Source of the DNA: Planctomycetota bacterium
GTDB taxonomy: Bacteria > Planctomycetota > UBA1135 > UBA2386
Assembly: GCA_028281765.1 (NCBI GenBank)
Contig: JANQJF010000050.1
Coordinates: 151,532 to 215,531 of the forward strand
Direction of reading: 5' to 3'
Length of the DNA stretch: 64,000 nucleotides
The first letter of the stretch is position 1. The number at the start of each line of letters is the position of its first letter. This document shows, piece after piece, positions 25,447 through 34,182 of the stretch. The notes below the pieces were generated by a model. The model saw only the letters and a list, made by a program, of their open reading frames with translations. It did no database searches and was not told where the DNA came from. The translations under genes and the position numbers were made by a program.

Positions 25447-26910
25447 CTACTGGTCGAGTGCCGGGATCGGGAAGTCCGGGTTCGGCGTGCGATTCTCGGT
25501 GAGAATCGCGAGCCCGCGCGCCACGACGTCCGCGTGCTCGTGAGCGACGTCATTCTGTTCCTGCGGGTCCGCGCTTAGGTCGAACAGTTCGATCTTCGGC
25601 TCGCGGTTGCGCGCGTTCTTGCGTGGCTTGAGGTTCTTGCGCACGAGCTTCCACTGGTCGAAGAACACTGCTTGCTGACCGCGGTAGCCGTGGAACTCCC
25701 ACACCATGTGCGGGTGCTTCGGCTGGTCCGCGTTCCCGAGCATCGTCGGCGCGAAGCTGATGCCGTCGTTCGGCGGCGCTTCGGCGCCCGTGAGTTCCGC
25801 GATCGTTGCCATGACGTCGAAGAACGCGCTCGGGTGGTCGGTCTGCGAACCGGCTTCGATCCGGCCAGGCCAACGCGCGATCATCGGGACTCGCAGGCCC
25901 CCTTCGTAGACGCTGCCCTTTCGCCCCCGTAGGCCGCCGGTGCTGTCGAAGAACGTCGTGTCGACGCCGCCGACGTCGTGCGTCGGACCGTTGTCGCTGG
26001 AGAACATCACGACCGTGTTGTCCGCGACCCCGAGCTCGTCGAGGAGCGCGAGCAGGCGGCCGACGTGCTCGTCCAGATCGCTGATCATCGCGGCGTAGCC
26101 GGCGCGCGGGCGCGGATGCGGGAGGTAGCCGCGGCCGCCGCGGTAGGGCTTCTCGTCCCACTCCTCGGGATACTGATCGACCCACTCCTGCGGCGGCTGC
26201 ATCGCGAGGTGCGGTTCCACCGGAGCGAAGTAGAGGAAGAACGGCTCACTGTGATGCGCGCGAAGGAACTCCTCGATGCGTGCGTTCATCCGATCCGGCG
26301 CGTAGGTGCCCTTCGTGTAGGACGCGAAGTCGATCGTTGCGTCGGCCTTAGGGCGGTGGTGACCGCGGACGGGGAGTTCGTTGATGATCTCCTTGTCGCG
26401 GTTGTGCCACATGTGCGGCGGGTAGTAGCTGTGCGCGACGCGCTGGCAGTTGTAGCCGTAGAACAGGTCGAAACCCTGGTCGTTGGGATCCCCGGTCGAG
26501 CCGACCGGGCCGAGGCCCCATTTGCCGACGGCAGCGCAGCGGTAGCCGGCGGGGCCGAGCATCTCGGCGATCGTGACGTCCTCGGCACGGATCGGATGTT
26601 GACCTTCGGGTTTGACCTCCTTGTTCGCGCGGACGTGGGCGTTCGCGAGGTGCTTGCCTGTCAGGAGCACGCAGCGAGAGGGGGCGCAGACCGGCGCGCC
26701 GGAGTAGTGCCGCGTGAAGCGCATGCCCTGGCTCGCGAGCCGATCGAGGTGGGGCGTGCGGATCTTCTGCTGTCCGTAGCAGCCGAGTTCGCCGTAGCCG
26801 AGATCGTCGGCGAGGATGTAGACGATGTTCGGTCGAGCGGCCGCAGATTCGGTCTGGGCGCAGGCCGTCAGGAGCGTCGTGCAAGTCAGCGTCAGGGAGA
26901 GAGCGCGCAT
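25447..26910 (-). CDS. Sulfatase (arylsulfatase family), probable lipoprotein
   Basis: 487 residues from ATG 26910. The N-terminus MRALSLTLTCTTLLTAC has a lipobox (LTAC, Cys 17). The sulfatase fold starts with PNIVYILADDLGYGELGCYG, whose Asp pair binds calcium. The active-site motif is C75-A-P-S-R79, the form whose Cys is converted to formylglycine by a sulfatase-maturing enzyme. The second signature and metal site appear as VVMFSSDNGPTHDVGG. All catalytic elements look intact, so it should hydrolyse sulfate esters, probably of algal or host polysaccharides as in other planctomycetes. It is convergent with the thioredoxin-fold gene, only 5 bp between stops. Confidence 0.95.
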   Translation of the reverse strand: MRALSLTLTCTTLLTACAQTESAAARPNIVYILADDLGYGELGCYGQQKIRTPHLDRLASQGMRFTRHYSGAPVCAPSRCVLLTGKHLANAHVRANKEVKPEGQHPIRAEDVTIAEMLGPAGYRCAAVGKWGLGPVGSTGDPNDQGFDLFYGYNCQRVAHSYYPPHMWHNRDKEIINELPVRGHHRPKADATIDFASYTKGTYAPDRMNARIEEFLRAHHSEPFFLYFAPVEPHLAMQPPQEWVDQYPEEWDEKPYRGGRGYLPHPRPRAGYAAMISDLDEHVGRLLALLDELGVADNTVVMFSSDNGPTHDVGGVDTTFFDSTGGLRGRKGSVYEGGLRVPMIARWPGRIEAGSQTDHPSAFFDVMATIAELTGAEAPPNDGISFAPTMLGNADQPKHPHMVWEFHGYRGQQAVFFDQWKLVRKNLKPRKNARNREPKIELFDLSADPQEQNDVAHEHADVVARGLAILTENRTPNPDFPIPALDQ

Positions 26911-26971
26911 GCCGCATTGGTAGCGGTTGGCGACTCGCGACGCAACGAGGACGCGTCCGTCGGTACGTGAA

Positions 26972-27004
26972 CACGGCCGCGAACTCGAGGAGGTCGCGGC
27001 CGTG
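26972..27004. terminator. Perfect 11-bp stem-loop between sulfatase and FG-GAP gene
   Basis: CACGGCCGCGA (26972-26982) is the exact reverse complement of TCGCGGCCGTG (26994-27004), with an 11-nt loop. It lies 34 nt past the minus-strand stop at 27039. It is probably the end of that transcript, although no T-run follows. Confidence 0.6.
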
Positions 27005-27038
27005 CCCAGGGCAATCAGACGATCGAACGATCAGACGA

Positions 27039-28895
27039 TCACTGGATCGTGATCGGCGTGCCCGGCACGATCGTGCGCAGGAACTCCGGCTCGAAGATGT
27101 CGATGACCAGAGCGGTGTTGAAGAGCACGACGCCGCTGATGTTCGGGTCCACCGGGATCACGAGGTTGCTGCTCACCATCCCGCTCGGCGGGACGACGCC
27201 GACGCCCGTCGGGGTCAGCGGGTTGCCGATCTGCAGCGTCGCGGTCGTGATCGGGTCGAAGACCATTGGGATGACGCGGCCGCTCGGCAGCGGCATGACG
27301 CCCGGCGTGGCGCCGAGCGCCATCGCGTAGGTCTTGCCTTCGTCGCCCTGGACGTGCAGGTCGAACTGCGAAGTCGTGCCGGAGGCGGCGATGCCCGTCC
27401 AGGTGAAGCTCGGCTCGACGACGTTCAGGATCTGGTTCGGCGCGACGTTGGTCAGCACTTGGCGCTGACCGGACGGCCAATCGATCTCGATGCGATCGAT
27501 GTTGTTGGCGGTGCCGAGGCCGAAGTGCACGCGCTGGTCGGTCGCCGAGGCGAAGCCGACGCCGTTGCGCACGGTCTGGAACTGCTCCATGCCGTTCGCG
27601 AACAGTCGCACCTTCGCGCCGATGCCGTCGCGGTTGCTGGTCACGCCCTGGAAGTCGAGCTTGATCCAGTCGCCCGCGATGCACTCGTTCATCAGCAGCT
27701 GGACGGCGCTGAGCGTCGAGAACCCGTCGCGGAAGATCTCGAGGATGTCGTCGCGGCCGTCGTTGTCGAAGTCGGCGACGATCGAGCACGCCATGTCGCG
27801 AACGGTGCCGCCGGCGTTGTACCACTGGTTGACGTCCGGCCAGGGCGTCTGCGTCGAGAACGGAACGCCGGGGTTCTCGAACAGCGGGTTCGGCGTGTCT
27901 TCGTGCGTGACGTAGAGATCCTGCCAGCCGTTGTTGTCGTAGTCGAAGAACTCACACGCCCAGCCGTCCCAGCCGCCGGTCATCCCGAGCGGGTATTCGG
28001 CGTGGACGTAGCTGCCGGCGCCCTCGTCCCAGACGAGGAACTTGTGGTCGGGCGGGCCGTCCGTGATGTAGATGTCCTGGCCGCCGTCGTTGAACGCGTC
28101 CGTGAAGTCGGCGCCCATCGCCCACATCTCGGCCTGCGAGTTCGTCGGCACGCTGACGTCGGTGAACGTCAGGTCGCCGTTGTTCCGATACATCGAGTTC
28201 GGGTGGAGGTCCATGCCCTTGTCGTTGATCGTGTACAGGTCGATCAGGCCGTCCTCGTTGTAGTCGAGCCAGATCGCGGCGAGCGTCATGCTGACTTCGT
28301 CAACGCCGGCGGAAGCCGGCAGACGGGTGAAGCCCGTACCGTTGCCGTTGTTGATGTAGGTGTGGCTCGGGTTCCACGGATCCCACACGGAGAGGTGCAC
28401 GTCGAGCCAGCCATCGTTGTTGATGTCGGCCCAGGACGCGCCGTAGGTGTACTGCGCGGCACCGACGCCGTACGACGACCGGTCGATGAACGTCGCGTTG
28501 CCGGTGTTCTCCATCAGCTGGTCCATCGCGTCGGAGCGACCGATGAACAAGTCGGGGTCACCGTCGTTGTCGTAATCGGCGACGCTGAAGCTGACCGCGT
28601 TGCCGGACGCCGGCAGGCCCGTGCCCGCGGTCTGGTCCGTGAACGTGGCCGTCCCGTCGTTCTCGAAGTAGCGAATCGGCGTGGCGCCGAGTCCCGCGAC
28701 GATCAGGTCGAGGTCGCCATCGAGGTCGAAATCGCCGACTGCGGATCCGCGGGCGCCGATGCCGAACGGCAGCTGTTCCGCGGGGATGAAGAGACCCGCA
28801 GCAGTCGTGGTATCGACGAATTGCTGGGCGCCGGCGAGGGAGGACAACACCGCCGCGAACGCGGCAGCCGGGAGAGCACTTCGGTTGGAGCGCAT
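27039..28895 (-). CDS. Exported FG-GAP/VCBS repeat protein with ASPIC/UnbV domain
   Basis: 618 residues from ATG 28895, which opens on a signal peptide (MRSNRSALPAAAFAAVL to LAGAQ). About residues 25-390 are FG-GAP/VCBS beta-propeller repeats, seen as recurring D-x-D-x-D-G calcium motifs: DFDLDGDLDLIVAG, DYDNDGDPDLFIG, DYNEDGLIDLY and DFDNDGRDDILE. Next comes an ASPIC/UnbV domain (GIGAKVRLFANG, then FGLGTANNIDRIEIDWPSGQ). The last ~130 residues are a beta-rich module ending in VVLFNTALVIDIFEP, similar in style to other exported proteins here. Such CRTAC1-like proteins are extracellular and calcium-binding. The much longer frame running to 30299 is antisense to the next gene and false. Confidence 0.92.
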   Translation of the reverse strand: MRSNRSALPAAAFAAVLSSLAGAQQFVDTTTAAGLFIPAEQLPFGIGARGSAVGDFDLDGDLDLIVAGLGATPIRYFENDGTATFTDQTAGTGLPASGNAVSFSVADYDNDGDPDLFIGRSDAMDQLMENTGNATFIDRSSYGVGAAQYTYGASWADINNDGWLDVHLSVWDPWNPSHTYINNGNGTGFTRLPASAGVDEVSMTLAAIWLDYNEDGLIDLYTINDKGMDLHPNSMYRNNGDLTFTDVSVPTNSQAEMWAMGADFTDAFNDGGQDIYITDGPPDHKFLVWDEGAGSYVHAEYPLGMTGGWDGWACEFFDYDNNGWQDLYVTHEDTPNPLFENPGVPFSTQTPWPDVNQWYNAGGTVRDMACSIVADFDNDGRDDILEIFRDGFSTLSAVQLLMNECIAGDWIKLDFQGVTSNRDGIGAKVRLFANGMEQFQTVRNGVGFASATDQRVHFGLGTANNIDRIEIDWPSGQRQVLTNVAPNQILNVVEPSFTWTGIAASGTTSQFDLHVQGDEGKTYAMALGATPGVMPLPSGRVIPMVFDPITTATLQIGNPLTPTGVGVVPPSGMVSSNLVIPVDPNISGVVLFNTALVIDIFEPEFLRTIVPGTPITIQ

Positions 28896-29198
28896 GATTC
28901 CGGTGGTTGAGGGTAGAGATAGTGGAGGACGCGAGCCGCGCCCTGACGAGCATTGGCGCCATAGTAGCTGGATCTCGGAAACCCGCGTATCGGGTGGCGG
29001 GAAAGATTCGGCATCCGGGTTTACGGCCAGAAGGAACGTAATTGCAATCTGCGGCGTGCCATGGGCCGGTCGCGCGGGGTCCGGGAGCGCCCGGGTCGGA
29101 GACCGGGCGGACGGCGCGTTCCACGACGGGCGCGAATCGTCGGGGGAGCTGCTAAGGTCTCGCGCGTTCCTCGCCACCCCCCGACTCTCGGAGTCTCC
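28896..29198. other. Divergent intergenic region
   Basis: 303 bp between two divergent exported-protein genes. It must hold both promoters, but I see no convincing -35/-10 pair, operator or RNA gene. It is slightly less GC-rich in the middle (GGAACGTAATTGCAATCTG near 29033). Confidence 0.5.
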
Positions 29199-30860
29199 GT
29201 GAATCCTGTTTCGATCGCCTCGGCCGCAATCGCGGCCTCGCTGTTCTGCGCGAGTGTGTCGTCCGCGCAGACCTTCACCTACCCCGACTTCTCGAACATC
29301 AGCACGCTGAACCTCAACGGTAGCTCGGCCCAGCAGGGCACCGCGCTCCGCCTGACGGACCTGGCGCAAAACCAGACGGGGACCGCGTTCCACGACGCCG
29401 CGGTGCCCGTGCTCGCCGGCTTCGACACCCAGTTCGACTTCACGATCATCCCGGGGCCGGTGTTGGCCGAGGGCATGGCGTTCGTCATCCAGGACTCGCC
29501 GAGCGGATCGAACGCGCTGGGCGGCGCTGTCTGGGGGCTCGGCTACGGCGTCGGCGCCAACAACTCTCCGATCACGAACAGCATCGCGATCGAGCTCGAC
29601 ACGTTCCAAGACGGGTTCCTCAACGACACGAGCAACAACGAGATCAGCGTTCACACGCGCGGCACGGTCGGGAACGACGAAAACGAGATCTGGTCGATCG
29701 GTCGCGTTACGCCCGGCACGTTCCTGTCGAACAGCGCGGTCCACACGATGCGTGTCACCTACGTGCCGGGCACGCTCGAGATCTACGTCGACGACCTGGT
29801 CAATCCGGTCCTGTCCGTCCCGTACGACTTCCAGACTGGCGGAACGCGGGTGGACAGCGGTCAGCCCGTGGGTGGCATGAACCTGCCGAACGCGACCGCA
29901 TTCGTCGGGTTTGCGGCATCGACGGGTGCGAACCAGCTCAACGAGAGGGTCCTGATCCACAACTGGACCTGGACATCGTCCGCCGGCCTGAACGCGTGCT
30001 ACGAGGGCACGGTGGGTGCGGACGTCCTCCAGATCAACAACAGCGCGGGTGGCTTCTTCCGGCGCGTCGAAGTGAACGCGTTCGATCCGTTCTCGATCGA
30101 CATCGGATCCGCGCCCGGTCAGGCGACATCGGCGTTCGTCGTGTTCGGCACGCTCGGTGCGGCGGACGGCTCGATGACCCAGCCGCTGCCGGTCGGCACG
30201 ATGTGCTTCCCGGCCACGTCGATCGTAATTCCGGGGAACGTCGCGCCTCTGTCCCTGCCGATTCCGGGGCTGCCGATCACGGCGACGATCACCCTCCAAG
30301 GCATCATGGGGCTCGACCCGAGCAACTCGTCGATCCTCGCGCTCACGAACGCGATCGTCCTCGACCTCGTCAGCCCGCCGTCGCCCGTGATCTCGCAGGT
30401 CACTCCGACCGTTGCGCAGACCGGAGATTCCGTGACGATCAATGGCTCGGGCTTCTCGGTCGCGAGCTCCCTGTCAGTCGGTGGGGCGCCTGTGACGCCG
30501 ACGTCGATCACGTCCGAGTCGATCACGTTCGCGATGCCCGCCGGCGTCGGCTGCGACTCGTCCGTCGTGCTGACGAACCCCGACGGGCAGTCCGACTCGA
30601 TCGGCATCAACGGCACGCCGATCGTGACGAATACGATTCCGCCGCAGGGACCCGCAGCCGGCGGTGCCAACTACATCATTGTCGGCTCGAGCTTCGGAGC
30701 GGGCTCGACGGTGACGATCGGCGGCACGCCGGTCACGCCGACGACTGCGTCGGCCAGCGTCCTCGTGATGACGACGCCACCGGGCACGCCAGGCCCCGCG
30801 CAGGTCGTGGTCACGAACCCGGCCGGCTGCCAGGTGACGACGACCTACACCTACTTGTAG
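29199..30860 (+). CDS. Exported L-type lectin-like protein with two IPT/TIG domains
   Basis: 553 residues if translated from GTG 29199, which starts a signal peptide (PVSIASAAIAASLFCASVSSAQ). Residues 25-265 resemble a legume (L-type) lectin beta-sandwich: AFHDAAVPVLAGFDTQFDF, AEGMAFVIQDSP and SIAIELDTFQDGFLND, the last carrying the conserved Asp and Asn. A beta-rich linker module follows (about 268-395). Then come two IPT/TIG immunoglobulin-like domains (SVTINGSGF..., YIIVGSSFGAGSTVTIGG). The chain ends NPAGCQVTTTYTYL, nearly the same end as the GSDH protein at 40906. A cell-surface or matrix carbohydrate-binding role is likely. No ATG start is available near the signal peptide. Confidence 0.83.
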   Translation: MNPVSIASAAIAASLFCASVSSAQTFTYPDFSNISTLNLNGSSAQQGTALRLTDLAQNQTGTAFHDAAVPVLAGFDTQFDFTIIPGPVLAEGMAFVIQDSPSGSNALGGAVWGLGYGVGANNSPITNSIAIELDTFQDGFLNDTSNNEISVHTRGTVGNDENEIWSIGRVTPGTFLSNSAVHTMRVTYVPGTLEIYVDDLVNPVLSVPYDFQTGGTRVDSGQPVGGMNLPNATAFVGFAASTGANQLNERVLIHNWTWTSSAGLNACYEGTVGADVLQINNSAGGFFRRVEVNAFDPFSIDIGSAPGQATSAFVVFGTLGAADGSMTQPLPVGTMCFPATSIVIPGNVAPLSLPIPGLPITATITLQGIMGLDPSNSSILALTNAIVLDLVSPPSPVISQVTPTVAQTGDSVTINGSGFSVASSLSVGGAPVTPTSITSESITFAMPAGVGCDSSVVLTNPDGQSDSIGINGTPIVTNTIPPQGPAAGGANYIIVGSSFGAGSTVTIGGTPVTPTTASASVLVMTTPPGTPGPAQVVVTNPAGCQVTTTYTYL

Positions 30861-30951
30861 GCGGCGTCAGGGACCCTGAGCCCGGAACCGGGTGTCGAGG
30901 TCCTCAGGGAAGCTGCTGACGAGCGAGGCCGCCGGCCGATAAGGTCTGGGA

Positions 30952-33900
30952 ATGCGTCGTGCTCTGTTGCTCGTGATTCTCGCGGTGTGGTGCGGGGCCG
31001 CTCCCGCACAGGTCGTGATCTCCGAGTTCATGGCCGCGAACCGGGACATCCTGCTCGATCGCGACGGCTATTCGACCGACTGGGTCGAGCTACACAACGC
31101 CGGCGATCGCGCGGTCGACCTCGCGGGTCACTTCCTGACCAACGCGAAGAAGGACCCGCGGCGCTGGCAGTTTCCGCGGGCTTCGATCCCGGCACGTGGC
31201 TACCTCGTCGTGCACCTCAGCGGCAAGGATCGGCGCACGCCCGGTCGGCCGCTGCACACGAACTTCCGCATCAAGCGGCGCGGTGACGACCTGACGTTGT
31301 TTGCGCCCGACGGTGAGACCGTGGTGTCTCGGGTTCGCTTCGATCGGCAGTATCCCGACGTCTCGCAGGGCCTGCCGCAGCGGTTCACGTCCACCGTGCT
31401 GCTCGCAGAGGACGCGGAGGGACGGGTGCTGGTGCCACGGAATTCGGTGCCGTACCTCCCGACCGAACCGGGATACGACGATTCGCGCTGGGTCGTCGGA
31501 CGCGGTGGGTTCGGCTTCGACGAGAAACGCATTCCGACGCTGCGCGAGTCGATTCGAACGGACGTCGGGAAGTACCTGCGAGGACGCAACGCGACGGTCT
31601 ACTACCGCCTCGCGTTCGACGTCGACGATCCGTCCGCGTTCGATCTCGCGGTTTTCCGTGTGCGCTACGAGACGGGATTCGTCGCGTACCTCAACGGTCA
31701 GGAGATCGCGCGTCGGCGCGCGCCGCGGAAACTCGGCGTCGATGCGGAGGCCGAGGTCGGGCTCGAGCCGCGCGATCCGTTTCGCTCGGAGTACTTCGCG
31801 ATTCCTGCGGCGAAGTCCGTGCTGCGCCCGGGCCGGAACGTCCTCGCGATTCAGGGGTTGATCGAGTCGGCGAATTCGCTCGAGCACCTGATGATCGCGG
31901 AGATCGTCGGCTACGAATCGGAGGCTCCCGAAGCCGGAGAGTTGGTCTACCTGGACGAACCGACTCCGGGCCGACCCAATGGCGCCGGCCGGGTGGCGAT
32001 GGTCGAGCCGCCGAGCGTCACGCCCGACGGCGCGTTGTTCCGCGACTCGATCGAGGTGGAACTCGCGACCGGCGTCGCCGGCGCGGTCATTCGCTACACG
32101 CTCGACGGTTCCGACCCGACGGAGTCGAGCCCACGCTACACGGCGCCGATTCGTGTCGAGACGACCGCGGAAGTGCGCGCGCGCGCGTTCCAGGAGGGAG
32201 CGCGACCCAGTCTGGTCGTGTCTTCGTCGTGCACGAAGATCGGCGACGATCTCGCGGAGTTCTCTTCGAACCTCCCGATCGCCGTGCTGACGACGTTCGG
32301 GCGGTCGATCCGACCGAAGACCTTCATCGATGCCCACGGCCATGTGCTCGCGCCCGCGACGGGCGCGCGCACGGACTGGTCGTCCCCGGTGGACTACTCC
32401 GGACGCATCGGCATCAAGACGCGGGGGTCGAGCACGCTCGATCGACCGAAGAAGGGTTACGGCTGCGAGCTGCGCGATCACGAGGGTGAGGAGCGCGCGC
32501 GCAGTTTACTCGGGATGCCCGCGGATACCCATTGGGTGCTCTACGCGCCCCACAACTGGGACCAAGCGCACATGCGCAACGCGCTGTGCTACGACCTCGC
32601 GCGCACACTCGGCCTCGACTCGCCACGCTTTCGGTTCCTCGAGGTATTCGTCAATCCGGAGCGCCGACCCGTGCAGCGCTCGGACTACGTCGGTCTGTAT
32701 CTGTTGGTCGAACGGATCTCCCCGGGGCCGCACCGCGTCGACATCGAGACGCTGCCGCTGCGCGCGGAGTCGGATGCGGATCTGTCTGGTGGCTACATGC
32801 TCAAGATCGACCGGCCGGGTCCGGGCGACATGGGTTTCACGAGCAAAGGCCAGCGCCTCCAGTTCGTGTACCCGAAGGAGCGGCACGTCACCGATCCGCA
32901 GCGCGCGTGGCTGAAGCGCTACTTCGACGCGTTCGGAGATGCGATCCAAGGCGAGGAGTCGACGGATCCGGAGCGCGGCTATGCGGCGTTTCTCGAGGTC
33001 GACAACTGGATCGACTACCACCTCTTCAACGAGTACACGAAGAACCCGGACGCGTACACGCTGAGCACGTACCTCTACAAGCGACGCGACGGCAAGCTGC
33101 GGATGGGCCCGGCGTGGGACTACGACCGCGCGATGCGCACGAACGACGAGGACTACTGGGTCGGTCGTGCTTCCCGTCCGAGCGGCTGGACCAGCGACTG
33201 CTACTACAGCTGGTGGGGTCTGCTGTTTCGGGATCCGGAGTTTCGGAAGCGGTATCGCGCGCGTGGTAGGCGGATCTTGGAGAACGAGTTTCGCATCGAC
33301 CGCGTGTGCGAGCGCATCGACGCGTTCGCCGACAAGATGCGTGAGGCAGAGGAGCGAGACCGCCAGCGCTGGCCGATCATCGAAGCGGGCGGTTGGGACA
33401 ACGAGGTCCTCGACCTCAAGGAGTGGATTCGAGCGCGTGACCGGTGGTTCCGCGACGAGCTCCTCGAGATGCCGAAGCTACGCAGCTCTTCGCCGAAGTT
33501 CGTGATGCCGTTCTCGGTGTCGATCGAGCACGGGAACGAAGAGGGCGTGCTCTACTACACGACCGACGGCGCGGATCCGCGGCTCAGCAACGGGGACGTG
33601 TCGCCGCGCGCGAAGGTCTATGAGGGCCCGATCGAGATCGCCCGTGACACCAAGATTCGTGCGCGGGTCAAGGTCGACGACAAGTGGAGTCGACTGGCGG
33701 ACCGCTGGTACGTGCGACGCGTGCAGAAGATCGCGATCACCGAGGTGATGTACAACCCGCGCGGCGGCCGGAACTACGAGTTCATCGAGCTGCACAACTA
33801 CGGGGACAGTCCGGTCGATCTGAGCGGCGTCGACGTGAGTGGTGCGGTTCGCTTCCACTTCGCGATGGGCACGGTCAAGAGTCTGGACCCGGGAGAGCGA

Positions 33901-34182
33901 GTGGTGATCGTTCGGGATCGCGTGCGCTTCGCAAACCGATACGACGTCACGAAGATCCGCGTGGCGGGGGAATACATGGGGCGGTTCAGCAACACCGCCG
34001 GTGAGCTCATCGTGTCGGGCTCCGTGGGCGAGGAGTTGTGCCGCGTGAAGTACGACGACGGGTGGTTCCCGGATACGGACGGCAAGGGCTACTCGCTCGA
34101 GGCGCGACGATCGGATCGCAAGATCGAGAAGCGAGGCGAGTGGCGGCGCAGCGCCGAGTCCGGCGGAAGCCCGGGTCGATGA
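30952..34182 (+). CDS. Exported CotH-kinase-like protein with lamin-tail and chitobiase-like domains
   Basis: 1076 residues, signal peptide MRRALLLVILAVWCGAAPAQ. Domains in order: lamin-tail domain at about 21-125 (VVISEFMAANRDIL, STDWVELHN), a galactose-binding-like beta domain at about 150-325, a chitobiase/Fn3-like domain (GAVIRYTLDGSDPTESSPRY), a CotH-like region at about 440-840 (GIKTRGSSTLDRPKKG, APHNWDQAHMRNALCYDLAR, MGPAWDYDRAM), a second chitobiase-like domain (EGVLYYTTDGADPRLSNGD) and a second lamin-tail domain (ITEVMYNPRGGRNYEFIELHN). The WDYD element matches the CotH kinase active site, so a secreted protein kinase activity is plausible. Its TGA overlaps the next gene (ATGA). Confidence 0.9.
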   Translation: MRRALLLVILAVWCGAAPAQVVISEFMAANRDILLDRDGYSTDWVELHNAGDRAVDLAGHFLTNAKKDPRRWQFPRASIPARGYLVVHLSGKDRRTPGRPLHTNFRIKRRGDDLTLFAPDGETVVSRVRFDRQYPDVSQGLPQRFTSTVLLAEDAEGRVLVPRNSVPYLPTEPGYDDSRWVVGRGGFGFDEKRIPTLRESIRTDVGKYLRGRNATVYYRLAFDVDDPSAFDLAVFRVRYETGFVAYLNGQEIARRRAPRKLGVDAEAEVGLEPRDPFRSEYFAIPAAKSVLRPGRNVLAIQGLIESANSLEHLMIAEIVGYESEAPEAGELVYLDEPTPGRPNGAGRVAMVEPPSVTPDGALFRDSIEVELATGVAGAVIRYTLDGSDPTESSPRYTAPIRVETTAEVRARAFQEGARPSLVVSSSCTKIGDDLAEFSSNLPIAVLTTFGRSIRPKTFIDAHGHVLAPATGARTDWSSPVDYSGRIGIKTRGSSTLDRPKKGYGCELRDHEGEERARSLLGMPADTHWVLYAPHNWDQAHMRNALCYDLARTLGLDSPRFRFLEVFVNPERRPVQRSDYVGLYLLVERISPGPHRVDIETLPLRAESDADLSGGYMLKIDRPGPGDMGFTSKGQRLQFVYPKERHVTDPQRAWLKRYFDAFGDAIQGEESTDPERGYAAFLEVDNWIDYHLFNEYTKNPDAYTLSTYLYKRRDGKLRMGPAWDYDRAMRTNDEDYWVGRASRPSGWTSDCYYSWWGLLFRDPEFRKRYRARGRRILENEFRIDRVCERIDAFADKMREAEERDRQRWPIIEAGGWDNEVLDLKEWIRARDRWFRDELLEMPKLRSSSPKFVMPFSVSIEHGNEEGVLYYTTDGADPRLSNGDVSPRAKVYEGPIEIARDTKIRARVKVDDKWSRLADRWYVRRVQKIAITEVMYNPRGGRNYEFIELHNYGDSPVDLSGVDVSGAVRFHFAMGTVKSLDPGERVVIVRDRVRFANRYDVTKIRVAGEYMGRFSNTAGELIVSGSVGEELCRVKYDDGWFPDTDGKGYSLEARRSDRKIEKRGEWRRSAESGGSPGR

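Noticed and set aside
27010..27046. Short run of GACGATC/GAACGATC-like octamers near the FG-GAP stop
   Set aside because: Only three or four imperfect units; no evidence of function.
26967..28910. Plus-strand reading frame of 647 codons over the FG-GAP gene
   Set aside because: It is antisense to a gene with clear D-x-D-x-D-G repeats and a signal peptide; its Val/Arg/Asp-rich translation has no motif.
28896..30299. Minus-strand extension of the FG-GAP gene upstream of 28895
   Set aside because: It runs antisense through the lectin-like gene; a signal peptide begins at 28895.
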